DNA of 12,830 nucleotides from an uncultured beta proteobacterium. GTDB taxonomy: Bacteria > Pseudomonadota > Gammaproteobacteria > Burkholderiales > Burkholderiaceae. The notes under the pieces are model-generated. The model did not search any database. It worked only from the letters and a program-made list of their open reading frames with translations, and was not told the DNA's origin. Location: contig CAJARE010000140.1 in the NCBI GenBank assembly GCA_903944255.1, forward strand, positions 1 through 12,830. Reading direction: 5' to 3'. This document shows, one piece after another, positions 1 through 7,370 of the stretch. Position 1 is the first letter of the stretch. Each line of letters begins with the position of its first letter. The position numbers and the translations under genes were made by a program.

Positions 1-360
1 GGATTATGGGTAAAGCTTTTAAAGATTCCTCCGCAATGGCTCTATGCAGGCATTGTGGTCATATCCGTTGCAGGAGTATATGGATCATCGAATTCAGTAT
101 TTGATGTGGGCCTACTGTTTTTCTTTGGGATCATTGGATTTGGCATGCGCCGCTTTGATTTTCCAGCCGCGCCTTTAATTATTGGTTTAATTTTAGGTCC
201 GATGGCTGAGCAATCGATGAGACAAGCGCTGACGATTAGTCAAGGCGAATGGAGTACGTTTTTTACTAGACCGATCTCGGGTACTTTGATGGCAATCTCA
301 ATTGCCCTTTTGCTAGTTCCAAATATCATGCGCTTGATTCGGAGCCGAAAGCACGTTTAG
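1..360 (+). CDS. tctA: Tripartite tricarboxylate transporter TctA-family subunit, C-terminal part
   Basis: This is the C-terminal 119 residues of a large inner-membrane permease; the reading frame is open from base 1 and stops at TAG 358-360. TctA proteins are usually about 500 residues, so most of the gene lies outside the window. The visible part has two hydrophobic stretches and the family-like segment FGMRRFDFPAAPLIIGLILGP (split by the length limit: FGMRRFDFP then AAPLIIGLILGP), with the Met/Arg/Phe-Pro region followed by a glycine-rich helix. A last hydrophobic helix ends in a basic tail (RLIRSRKHV). In the family, TctA moves tricarboxylates or related carboxylates in a sodium- or proton-driven way, with TctB and a periplasmic TctC/Bug protein. 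Two Bug genes lie within 6.5 kb, but neither is in the same operon in this window. The gene converges on the ChrA cluster, with stop codons overlapping at 357-360. The family call is confident; the substrate is unknown. Confidence 0.88.
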   Translation, partial: GLWVKLLKIPPQWLYAGIVVISVAGVYGSSNSVFDVGLLFFFGIIGFGMRRFDFPAAPLIIGLILGPMAEQSMRQALTISQGEWSTFFTRPISGTLMAISIALLLVPNIMRLIRSRKHV

Positions 361-878
361 ATCAATCCCATTGATCCAATAATGGCACCAAGTACGATTA
401 AGTACAGTGGGTGCCAGCGGGTAAAGGTGGTGAATAAGATTGTGAAGATCGTTAAAACATAGGCTGCCACGCCATGATTGATTTGTAGGGCAATTTCCCA
501 CGCAGAGGATAGGACTAGTCCAATTGCCAGAGCCGCTGCCGCATATTGGATTGCTTGCTTCTTATGAGGGTCTTTGATTCCCAAGAGCAGGCGTTGCAGA
601 TAAAAAATCAAGATTGAAGAAGGCCACGCAATCGCGAATGTAGCAAGGAATGCGCCAAGGACTCCATATAAGTGCCAGCCCAATAACGTGACCGTCATGA
701 AGTTTGGTCCTGGAGCTGCTTGCGCTATTGCAAAGTAATCTGAAAAGGTTTGGAGATCAATCCAGCGCTCTTGGTAGACTGCAAGATCAAGCAAATCAGG
801 AAGAAGCGCGCTTACCCCGCCAAAGGCAACTAGAGAAAAAGCAGAAAGCTTTAAAAATAAGCTGAGTAAGATACTCAT
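357..878 (-). CDS. Chromate transporter (ChrA) family half-size protein, second of pair
   Basis: A 173-residue, very hydrophobic inner-membrane protein. The N-terminal signature LVAFGGVSALLPDL and the conserved AQAAPGPNFM segment (QxxPGPN) mark the CHR (ChrA) family. Full-length ChrA proteins have two homologous halves in about 400 residues. This protein is one half, and the gene before it encodes the other, so they probably work as a two-component (short-chain) CHR transporter. I place the start at ATG 878-876, which forms an ATGA overlap with the stop of the partner gene. An open frame continues upstream to 941, but that extension (MGCLSCIPICP...) looks non-native and overlaps the partner. 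No good Shine-Dalgarno is visible, which fits translational coupling. The TAA stop overlaps the convergent tctA stop. The family is known for chromate/sulfate antiport or efflux, but the substrate here is not shown. Confidence 0.87.
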   Translation of the reverse strand: MSILLSLFLKLSAFSLVAFGGVSALLPDLLDLAVYQERWIDLQTFSDYFAIAQAAPGPNFMTVTLLGWHLYGVLGAFLATFAIAWPSSILIFYLQRLLLGIKDPHKKQAIQYAAAALAIGLVLSSAWEIALQINHGVAAYVLTIFTILFTTFTRWHPLYLIVLGAIIGSMGLI

Positions 879-1414
879 CTTTTGAGAGCTTTCTTCCAGG
901 CTAAAAAGAGGGCAAATGGGGATGCAACTAAGACAACCCAACCTAAACCTAAATGAAAATAACTTGCCGCTACGATGGTGATGACGACTACCAATAGCAT
1001 TGCTGGGTATTGAAATTCATCGCGCATCATCTTCAATCCAGTTGAAGCAATTAAACCTACACCAACAGCAGAGATGCCTCGTAAAATCCCTTTGACTGAA
1101 TCTAAATAACTATAGTGGTCATATAAAACCGCAAGTAATAACACTAGCAAAATCGGGCCGATGCTCAGGCCTAATACTGCGGCAAATGCACCTCTAGCTC
1201 CAGCAAAGCGTGAGCCAACACAGACTGCTAGATTCATAATATTGGGGCCGGGAACAATTTGGCAGATACCCAGAATTGCACTAAATTCTTCTGAAGTGAG
1301 AATCTTGTCTTTCTCAACTAAAGTACGCCTTGCCCATGGCAATACCCCACCAAAACCAGACATTGCAATTTTGCTAAAGCTTATAAAGAGCTGTAAAGGG
1401 GTCAATTGAGACAA
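875..1414 (-). CDS. Chromate transporter (ChrA) family half-size protein, first of pair
   Basis: A 179-residue membrane protein with the ChrA half-domain features MSGFGGVLPWARR near residues 18-30 and CQIVPGPNIMN near residues 50-61, followed by about four hydrophobic segments. It ends in a basic tail (AWKKALKR). The likely start is TTG 1414-1412, giving MSQLTPLQLF. No in-frame ATG lies between it and the preceding stop, and the next internal Met sits inside the FGG motif. A purine-rich AAGCAAAG lies about 10 bases upstream. The gene follows the dehydrogenase stop by 16 bases and overlaps the second ChrA half by four bases, so the two halves should be made together. In the family, paired short ChrA proteins make up one transporter. 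Its place downstream of organic-acid genes leaves chromate itself doubtful as the physiological substrate. Confidence 0.87.
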   Translation of the reverse strand: MSQLTPLQLFISFSKIAMSGFGGVLPWARRTLVEKDKILTSEEFSAILGICQIVPGPNIMNLAVCVGSRFAGARGAFAAVLGLSIGPILLVLLLAVLYDHYSYLDSVKGILRGISAVGVGLIASTGLKMMRDEFQYPAMLLVVVITIVAASYFHLGLGWVVLVASPFALFLAWKKALKR

Positions 1415-1430
1415 GATCGAATGGCTTTGC

Positions 1431-2405
1431 TTACTGGGGCTTAAATGGGTGTGGCACGGGCCGACCCTCTAACCAAGCTTCTAAAGTTTGAGTAATTCCA
1501 TTAGAGAAGACTTCAAAAATAGGTTCAGCTATAAATCCTAAATGCGGTGTTACTAAAAGATTCGGGGTATTGCGAAGTGGGTCAGACTCTGGGAGAGGTT
1601 CAATATCAAAAACATCTATCGCAGCTTGTCGAGGCCTACCTATTAAAAGCGCTTTTTGAAGATCGGTCATGTTGATCAATGCTGCACGAGAGGTATTGAC
1701 CAAAATAGCGTCGGGGCGCATGAGAGCAAGTTGATCGGCCGATAGCAAGCCTTTTGTTCCAGGGCCTGCTACTAAGTGCATGGTGACAACCTTGGATGTT
1801 TTTAATAACTCTTCAAGACTTACTGCTTTAGCATTTTCAACAGCCGCTCTTTCGGGAGTCATATGGGGGCTCCAAGTCACCACTTCCATGCCAAACGCTG
1901 CACCAACTCGAGCAACCCGACTTCCAATGGATCCCAGACCTATGACTCCAAGACGCTCGCCTGCAAGCATAGGCAATACCGATAATTGGTCTCGCCAGCC
2001 GCCAGATGAGATGAGTTTATTTTCTTCAACCAAGCGTTTAGAGGCGCCTAATATTAAAGCCCAGGTAAGTTCTGTAGTGGTTTCTTTGGAGGGCCCACCG
2101 GGAGTTACTGCCACTGGAATATTTCGCGAGAGTAAGGCCTTAGCATCTAGTGTGCCATTGCGCTCGCCGGTAAACATCAAAAACTTTAGCTTAGGCAGAC
2201 GTGCAATCATTGCCTCATTCAATGGAGAACGATCCCGAACTATTGCAATCGCATCAGCATCTTTGACTGCTTCATATAAAGCTTCATCTCGTAATGGCTG
2301 ATCATGAAAAGTGAGTTGAGCAAGCTTATCTAGTTTTTCCCAATTAGAAAAGCGTCGTAAGGCGCGTTCATAATCTCCGAGGATGACGATTTGAGGCTGA
2401 GTCAT
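1431..2405 (-). CDS. D-isomer-specific 2-hydroxyacid dehydrogenase, NAD-binding
   Basis: A 324-residue soluble oxidoreductase of the D-2-hydroxyacid dehydrogenase family, which interconverts 2-oxo acids and D-2-hydroxy acids with NAD(P)H. The Rossmann glycine motif GLGSIG is at residues 156-161. The catalytic set is in the expected order: Arg240 in NTSRAAL, Glu269 in DVFDIEPLP and His288 in TPHLGF. The N-terminal substrate domain contains the GERNG turn near residues 80-84, where many relatives have TGxRN. The start is ATG 2405-2403; the Shine-Dalgarno is weak, and the gene sits 16 bases after the PrpD-like gene, so coupling is likely. It belongs to the minus-strand run Bug, PrpD-like, dehydrogenase, ChrA pair. 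All key residues are present. The substrate cannot be read from sequence; phosphoglycerate, glyoxylate/hydroxypyruvate or a longer 2-oxo acid are all possible. Confidence 0.92.
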   Translation of the reverse strand: MTQPQIVILGDYERALRRFSNWEKLDKLAQLTFHDQPLRDEALYEAVKDADAIAIVRDRSPLNEAMIARLPKLKFLMFTGERNGTLDAKALLSRNIPVAVTPGGPSKETTTELTWALILGASKRLVEENKLISSGGWRDQLSVLPMLAGERLGVIGLGSIGSRVARVGAAFGMEVVTWSPHMTPERAAVENAKAVSLEELLKTSKVVTMHLVAGPGTKGLLSADQLALMRPDAILVNTSRAALINMTDLQKALLIGRPRQAAIDVFDIEPLPESDPLRNTPNLLVTPHLGFIAEPIFEVFSNGITQTLEAWLEGRPVPHPFKPQ

Positions 2406-2421
2406 GGATATGCTTTGAATA

Positions 2422-3795
2422 TTAGCCTGGAGTACAAAGGTTAATGATGTTTTTAAGATCAGATGCTTGTCCTAATTTCCATAAGGCTGCAATTAACTGA
2501 CGCGTTTTGTCTTTGCCAATAACCGGCTCAGTAAGGTTCGTAAACTTTTGCTCTAAGTTGGCATCACTCATGGGATTCTCAACAGAGCCAATTGCATTCT
2601 TCACAAAGACATGCACTTCTTTGCCGTTTTTCAGAAAAGCTTTGACGTCCACTGATGCTTCGCTAATGGATGTGTCGGTAGTAGCATTGACTTTGGCACG
2701 GAGAGCCACGACGTCAGCGCGATTGACGATGTCGTCAGCGTATTCGCCTTCACCAGCTTGCCCAAAAATGAGACCAACAGCACAACCATGGTAAACACTA
2801 AACTTGCCTTCAAGACCGTCTTTAGGTGTTTTCTTGCCCGTAAGCTCTAGCACCAAAGGATGCACCCTTAGTTCAATCCGCTCAACATCTTCTGCTTTAA
2901 CCCCTTGAGCACGTAACTGAGCACAAGCATCAATGGCGGGGTGAATCACAATACCGCAAGCAAAAGGTTTATAGGTGTTTAAAGAAATCTCAAATGATTT
3001 TCCAAGAGCGCGATCAATTTCTGACCAATCGCATTTAGTGGAAACGGTTTGCATATAGCCACGACCTGCCTCAAGCGCTTTAGGACTTGCAGTAAACCCA
3101 TGCTTAGCCAAGAGAGCCGATAGCTGTCCCGCACGGGCTGCACCGCCTGGATGAAATGGTTTGGTCATCGTGCCGAACTGTTCACGGATACCCACTGGTT
3201 GAGATGCAGCAATACCTAAAGCCATTGTTGTTTGATGTTCATTGAGCCGCATAAGGCGTGAACACGCTGCCGCTGAACCTAGCATTCCGGTAGAACCAGT
3301 AATATGCCATCCACGATGATAGTGATCAGGGTACATTGCATTACCCACGCGGCAAGCAACATCAATACCCAAAATCATTGAGTCAATAATCTGTCGACCA
3401 TTGACATTCATATGCTCACCAAGGGCTAGAATGGCTGAGGCTACTGGACCTGCTGGGTGAATAACAGTCTTCAGATGGGTGTCATCAAAGTCAAAGGTAT
3501 GGGAGCTAATACCGTTGATTAATGCTGCACCACCCATATCCACTTTGTCTTTACGACCTAGGATGCTTGCTTGAGGGGCTGGCTGAAATTCACGAATAGC
3601 AGCTAGGGAAGAGTCCACACTTTCATGATTAGCAGCGCCGATTGCACAACCAAGCCAGTTTAAAAAAGTGCGATGTGCTTCATGGTCTACTTCTGGAGTC
3701 CAACCTTGGCTTGGGTGTGTGGTAACAAACTGCGCCAATATTTTTGTGACTGGTGGCGCATTTAAATCGGCTGCTGCAGCAATAGCGTGAGACAT
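2422..3795 (-). CDS. MmgE/PrpD family protein (2-methylcitrate dehydratase / cis-aconitate decarboxylase fold)
   Basis: A 457-residue cytoplasmic protein of the MmgE/PrpD family, whose known members include 2-methylcitrate dehydratase and cis-aconitate decarboxylase. Family blocks in order: HTFDFDDTH at residues 99-107, HPAGPVASAILALGE at 113-127, RGWHITGSTG at 161-170, KPFHPGGAARAG at 212-223, and NTYKPFACGIVIHPAIDA at 273-290. The Asp, His and Lys residues these carry line the active site in the family. The start is ATG 3795-3793, with AGGA (3801-3804) at good spacing. It lies 24 bases after a Bug-type binding protein and 16 before a 2-hydroxyacid dehydrogenase. No prpB/prpC or methylcitrate synthase gene is present, so a propionate role is not supported by context. 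A dehydratase, decarboxylase or isomerase on an imported carboxylate is more likely. The family call is secure; the reaction is unknown. Confidence 0.92.
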   Translation of the reverse strand: MSHAIAAAADLNAPPVTKILAQFVTTHPSQGWTPEVDHEAHRTFLNWLGCAIGAANHESVDSSLAAIREFQPAPQASILGRKDKVDMGGAALINGISSHTFDFDDTHLKTVIHPAGPVASAILALGEHMNVNGRQIIDSMILGIDVACRVGNAMYPDHYHRGWHITGSTGMLGSAAACSRLMRLNEHQTTMALGIAASQPVGIREQFGTMTKPFHPGGAARAGQLSALLAKHGFTASPKALEAGRGYMQTVSTKCDWSEIDRALGKSFEISLNTYKPFACGIVIHPAIDACAQLRAQGVKAEDVERIELRVHPLVLELTGKKTPKDGLEGKFSVYHGCAVGLIFGQAGEGEYADDIVNRADVVALRAKVNATTDTSISEASVDVKAFLKNGKEVHVFVKNAIGSVENPMSDANLEQKFTNLTEPVIGKDKTRQLIAALWKLGQASDLKNIINLCTPG

Positions 3796-3819
3796 AATTT
3801 TCCTATTTCTTAAAAGTCA

Positions 3820-4830
3820 TTATTCAATTTCAATATTGCGATCTTTTGCAACCTTAACCCAGCGGGCGATGTCTTCTTTAATATAGTTTTCAAATTGTTG
3901 CGGAGACATTGGCATCAGTGTCATCGCTTCGCTTGCCATTTGCTCAGCAAATTCTGGTGTGGCCAATACTTTATTTAATTCGAGATTGAGTTTTTTAATG
4001 ACATGGTCAGGTAGGTTTGCTGGACCTGAGATTCCATACCACTGTTGACCATCAAAGCCGTTGTAACCCAGCTCCTTAAAAGTTGGGATGCTAGGATCCG
4101 CTATGCTTCTTTTTTGACCAGTCACCGCCAAAGCCCTGACGCGATTAGATTTTAAATACGGCATAGCGGCATACAGAGTTGGAAGCATGGCTTGTGTTTG
4201 TCCGGCCAGTAGGTCAGTAAAGGCAGGGCCTATACCTCGATAAGGAATATGCACCATGAAGATGTTGGAAGCAAGCTTGAACTGCTCTACTCCAAGATGG
4301 GTAAGTGTTCCGGGTCCCGCTGAGCCATAACTGAGTTTCGCGGGATTCTTTTTGGTGTACTCAACAAACTCTTTTAAATTTTTTACTGGTAAGTCGGGGT
4401 TGATAATGAGGGCATTGGGGGTCGCACCAATCATGCCGATTGGTGTGAAATCCTTGATAGCGTCATAGGGTAATTTACGAACAGCTGGGTTTGTACCATG
4501 GGTTGCAACATAGGAGATCATGAGGGTATAACCATCCGGATTTGCTTTTGCAACTGTTTGTGCAGCAATTGTCCCGCCACCACCACCGATGTTCTCCACC
4601 ACAATAGATTGCCCAATATTTTTAGATAAGCGTTCGGCCACCTTGCGCGCAAGGTTATCAAGGCCACCTCCTGCAGCAACAGGCGCAATCAGTTTGATTG
4701 GTTTAACGGGATAAGGGGTACTAGCCGCTGGAGTTTGCGCTTGCGTACTAGAGCAAGCGATAAAGGTAAGGCAAGCAAGTGTTAGAGAGGATAAAAAAAT
4801 CGGCCATTGCCGATTGAGTGAATTAAACAT
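3820..4830 (-). CDS. Bug-family (TctC) periplasmic solute-binding protein
   Basis: A 336-residue exported protein of the Bug/TctC family, the periplasmic carboxylate-binding partners of tripartite transporters that are greatly expanded in Burkholderiales. The N-terminus has a basic start and a hydrophobic core at about residues 11-25, then a probable signal peptidase I site after TQA31. An IAC at 24-26 is an imperfect lipobox alternative. Family blocks: YPVKPIKLIAP (40-50), a Gly-rich ligand loop AAGGGLDNLAR (52-62), VENIGGGGG (78-86), NPDGYTL (97-103), THGTNPAVRKLPYD (110-123) and HIPYRG (194-199). The start is ATG 4830-4828, with GGGG about 8 bases upstream. It heads the PrpD/dehydrogenase/ChrA operon, so it probably captures that pathway's substrate. 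No cognate TctA/TctB genes are adjacent in the same direction. The convergent tctA at the left edge may serve it in trans. Confidence 0.93.
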   Translation of the reverse strand: MFNSLNRQWPIFLSSLTLACLTFIACSSTQAQTPAASTPYPVKPIKLIAPVAAGGGLDNLARKVAERLSKNIGQSIVVENIGGGGGTIAAQTVAKANPDGYTLMISYVATHGTNPAVRKLPYDAIKDFTPIGMIGATPNALIINPDLPVKNLKEFVEYTKKNPAKLSYGSAGPGTLTHLGVEQFKLASNIFMVHIPYRGIGPAFTDLLAGQTQAMLPTLYAAMPYLKSNRVRALAVTGQKRSIADPSIPTFKELGYNGFDGQQWYGISGPANLPDHVIKKLNLELNKVLATPEFAEQMASEAMTLMPMSPQQFENYIKEDIARWVKVAKDRNIEIE

Positions 4831-4964
4831 GTCTGCGACCCCATTTATTTTTTTAATGATTAATCTACCAAAGCCAATATTTTACTATTGATGGCCAATT
4901 CTTTCTGAATAGTGGGGGTGGGTTTTCGAGGGTGACCCCTCATAAAGCTAGCTGTAAAGCGTAC

Positions 4965-5735
4965 TTAGCTTACTTTAATATTTTTGCGCTTGGATTCTTC
5001 AAGGGGAATGGAGTCTAGATTAGGCTCTAAAGCCTCTCTTTGATCAAAGACAAAGCAAGATCCCTGATAGTGGGCATGGCCAACTTCCTCAAAATACTTC
5101 AGAATGCCACCTTCTAGTTGGTATGTGTGTTCCATACCAATTTCGCGCATATATAGCCCCGATTTTTCACAGCGTATGCCGCCAGTACAAAAACTCACAA
5201 TGGTTTTATCCGCAAGCTTTTCTTTATGAGCCCTAATAACTTCTGGAAACTCAGTGAACTTTTGGATATTCAAGTGCAGGGCATTTTCAAAAGTCCCATA
5301 TTCCACCTCAAATGCATTACGGGTGTCGAGCATCACGACGGGGCGCCCTAAATCATCCGTACCGCGATCTAACCACTCTTGTAATTTTTTAGGTGTAATG
5401 AAGTTCGCACGACCCTCTTCCGGGCGAATACTGGGGTGATTCATCCGAATGATCTCGGCTTTCAGCTTAATCAGCATCTTTTTAAAAGGCTGCTGTTCAG
5501 ACCAACTTTCTTTGGCGGTAAGGGATTGAAAGCGGGGGTCTGAACGTAAATAATCTAAAAACTCGCGCATCTCCCGTTCTCTGCCCGCAAGAAACAGATT
5601 GATTCCCTCGCCCGTTAATAGGATGGTGCCTTTCAGTTCGCGGGCATTACATTCCTCAAGCATTTTGCTGCGTAGAGTCGGTAAGTTATCAAGACTTACG
5701 AATAAGTAGGCGGCAATGTTCAAAATCGGCTTCAT
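4965..5735 (-). CDS. trhO: tRNA 5-hydroxyuridine(34) synthase, rhodanese-domain protein TrhO (YceA family)
   Basis: A 256-residue cytoplasmic protein of the TrhO/YceA family, which uses O2 to hydroxylate uridine 34 of certain tRNAs. An N-terminal acylphosphatase-like half (NIAAYLFVSLDNL... GTILLTGEGIN at residues 36-46, LKAEIIRM at 91-98) is followed by a rhodanese domain. That domain has MLDTRNAFEVEYG at 135-147 and the loop FCTGGIRCEKS at 182-192, with the candidate active Cys183 and a second Cys189. The conserved C-terminal HYQGSCFVFDQR is at 222-233. I chose ATG 5735-5733 because relatives begin just before NIAAY; the frame can be extended to TTG at 5756, adding seven residues. It is divergent from the second Bug gene across 72 bases. 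The family call is strong. The gene is probably transcribed alone, because 134 bases separate it from the downstream Bug gene. Confidence 0.93.
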   Translation of the reverse strand: MKPILNIAAYLFVSLDNLPTLRSKMLEECNARELKGTILLTGEGINLFLAGREREMREFLDYLRSDPRFQSLTAKESWSEQQPFKKMLIKLKAEIIRMNHPSIRPEEGRANFITPKKLQEWLDRGTDDLGRPVVMLDTRNAFEVEYGTFENALHLNIQKFTEFPEVIRAHKEKLADKTIVSFCTGGIRCEKSGLYMREIGMEHTYQLEGGILKYFEEVGHAHYQGSCFVFDQREALEPNLDSIPLEESKRKNIKVS

Positions 5736-5793
5736 ATTATGCCCATTATCAAGCAAGCCGGCTGAGGGGGTGGTAATCTTGGGTCTTCCGTTT

Positions 5794-5800
5794 GGAGGAG
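5794..5800 (+). promoter_or_regulatory. Strong Shine-Dalgarno for the second Bug gene
   Basis: GGAGGAG lies 7 bases before ATG 5808. It is the best ribosome-binding site in the window, fixes the start and suggests high expression of the exported binding protein relative to its operon partners. Confidence 0.85.
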
Positions 5801-5807
5801 ATTATCT

Positions 5808-6809
5808 ATGTCGTATTTGCAAAAAATAGTCCAAAAAGCAGCTCTACTGGGCTTATTCATATTGAGTATTAGCGGGGTTGTAAGTGCGCAATCCTCCGGG
5901 GTAGGCACATGGCCGACTCAAAAACCGATTCGCTTGATTGCTGTGTTTCCACCAGGTGGTTCTGTGGACCAAGTTGCCCGCATTTTGGCGCCGGCATTAC
6001 AGGCTGAGCTAAAGCAAAACGTGATTGTTGAAAATATTGGGGGTGCATCTGGTGTGATTGGCACTGCTGCGATGACCAGAGCAGATCCCGACGGCTATAC
6101 CTTTGCTGTAGTCTTTGACACACATGGTGTAAATCCTATTCTGAAGGATAAGCTTCCCTATGACACCTTAAAAGATATTGCTCCAGTGACTTTAATTGGT
6201 ACTTCGCCAATGGTCTTAGTTGCTAGCAAAGCATCAGGTATTACGAGTTTTAAGCAGCTAGTTGAGATGTCAAAAACAGGTAAGCAATTTAGCTATGGCT
6301 CTATTGGTATTGGAAGTTTGGGACATTTAGCAATAGCACGTTTAGCTAAGCAAGCTGGTTTTGACTGGAACCATATTCCTTATCGTGGTGGCGGCCCATT
6401 GATGCAAGATGCCTTAGGCGGTCAAGTACAGCTCGCAATCGGTTCAGAGTTTTTAGTCAAGCCACACGTTGACAGTGGCGGCGTTATTCCATTAGTGATT
6501 ACTACTGACAAACGATCTTCTGCTTTACCGAATGTGCCCACGATTGCTGAAAGTGGCTACCCAGGATTTAATGCGCCTGCATGGTGGGCAGTTCTCGCAC
6601 CTGGTAAGACGCCGCCAGCGATTGTGAATGCGATGAACCAAGCGGTAACAAAAGCATTAAAAACACCCGCTGTTGCTGACAAATTGAAAGCACAAGGAAT
6701 TGTGATTGTGGCAGGTAATCCTGAAGTATTAAACAACTTTATTGGTAAGCAAATTGCAGTTTGGGGTAAGTTTGTGATTGAAAATAATATTAAAGAAGCG
6801 GCTCAATAA
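5808..6809 (+). CDS. Bug-family (TctC) periplasmic solute-binding protein, second copy
   Basis: A 333-residue exported carboxylate-binding protein, a distant paralogue of the one at 3820-4830. The signal peptide has a basic N-region and hydrophobic core at about residues 11-25, with a clear cleavage site after VSA27. Family blocks: PIRLIAVFPPGGSVDQVAR (40-58), VENIGGASG (74-82), DPDGYTFAV (93-101), THGVNPILKDKLPYD (105-119) and HIPYRGGGP (189-197). The start is ATG 5808 behind a strong GGAGGAG. It is the first gene of a four-gene operon and is followed after 9 bases by the carboxymuconolactone decarboxylase-like gene. Both Bug proteins carry THGxNP in the same place. The ligand is unknown. 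The bound acid could be related to the operon's CMD-like and pirin enzymes, but this is conjecture, since Bug genes are often scattered next to unrelated genes. Confidence 0.93.
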   Translation: MSYLQKIVQKAALLGLFILSISGVVSAQSSGVGTWPTQKPIRLIAVFPPGGSVDQVARILAPALQAELKQNVIVENIGGASGVIGTAAMTRADPDGYTFAVVFDTHGVNPILKDKLPYDTLKDIAPVTLIGTSPMVLVASKASGITSFKQLVEMSKTGKQFSYGSIGIGSLGHLAIARLAKQAGFDWNHIPYRGGGPLMQDALGGQVQLAIGSEFLVKPHVDSGGVIPLVITTDKRSSALPNVPTIAESGYPGFNAPAWWAVLAPGKTPPAIVNAMNQAVTKALKTPAVADKLKAQGIVIVAGNPEVLNNFIGKQIAVWGKFVIENNIKEAAQ

Positions 6810-6818
6810 AAGGAATTT

Positions 6819-7370
6819 ATGTCAGAACGTTTAATTCCTTATCAGCCAATGGATTTAGCGGAACCAGCAGAATTGGTTGCTGCGATTCGTAAAAGACGTG
6901 GTGGCGATTTTATTAACCTAGATCGGATGTTGTTGCATAGTGTCCCAATTGCTGAAGGCTGGAATCATTTCATTGGCGAGATACGTAACAATTTATCTTT
7001 AGATCCGAAGTTGCGCGAGCTTGCGATGTGTGGGGTTGCTGTACTCAATGGTGCGGAATATGAATTCTTTCACCATGCGCCCCCTTTTAAGAAAGCGGGC
7101 GGCACTGAAGAACAGGTCCAAGCTATCCGCTTAATTGGACAAGCCAATTTTCCAAAGCAGTTATTTAATCAGGTCGAAAATGATGCTGTGGATTTAACTT
7201 ATCAGATGACGCGCAATATCAAAGTAGATAGCGAGCTGATGAAGCGTCTTCAACAGGCTTTGGGAAGTACGGATACGGTTGAGCTGGTTACTGTAGTTGC
7301 AGCCTACAACATGGTGTCTCGGTTCTTAATTGCGCTTGACGTTAATCCTGAGGATCATCCGCCAGCATGA
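6819..7370 (+). CDS. Carboxymuconolactone decarboxylase-like protein without a CxxC pair
   Basis: A 183-residue soluble alpha-helical protein of the carboxymuconolactone decarboxylase (CMD)/AhpD-like superfamily. The core block runs from LRELAMCGVAVLNGAEYEF (residues 65-83) through FFHHAPPFKKAGGTEEQV (83-100), matching the family's RE-x(n)-YEW-xxH pattern, with Phe in place of Trp. The C-terminal helix VELVTVVAAYNMVSRFL (154-170) is the usual closing helix. Only Cys71 lies in the core and no CxxC is present, so AhpD-type peroxidase activity is unlikely. The start is ATG 6819, with AAAAGGA just upstream overlapping the Bug stop. The stop overlaps the pirin start as ATGA. The protein is longer than many CMD family members. 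The exact reaction is unknown; a lactone/decarboxylase role or a redox or binding role in an aromatic or organic-acid pathway is possible. Confidence 0.86.
   Translation: MSERLIPYQPMDLAEPAELVAAIRKRRGGDFINLDRMLLHSVPIAEGWNHFIGEIRNNLSLDPKLRELAMCGVAVLNGAEYEFFHHAPPFKKAGGTEEQVQAIRLIGQANFPKQLFNQVENDAVDLTYQMTRNIKVDSELMKRLQQALGSTDTVELVTVVAAYNMVSRFLIALDVNPEDHPPA

Noticed and set aside
879..941. N-terminal extension of the second ChrA half
   Set aside because: The extra residues overlap the partner gene and look unlike a membrane protein start; the ATGA overlap at 875-878 is the normal junction.
1780..2301. Plus-strand 173-residue open frame inside the dehydrogenase gene
   Set aside because: It is antisense to a conserved gene with intact catalytic residues, and its product resembles no family.
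4928..4941. GAGGG/CCCTC hairpin after trhO as a terminator
   Set aside because: The stem has only five pairs and no T-run follows on the minus strand, so it does not support a terminator call.
5756..5763. AGCCGGCT palindrome between trhO and the second Bug gene as an operator
   Set aside because: It is only eight bases long, with no extended symmetry, and such sites are common by chance.
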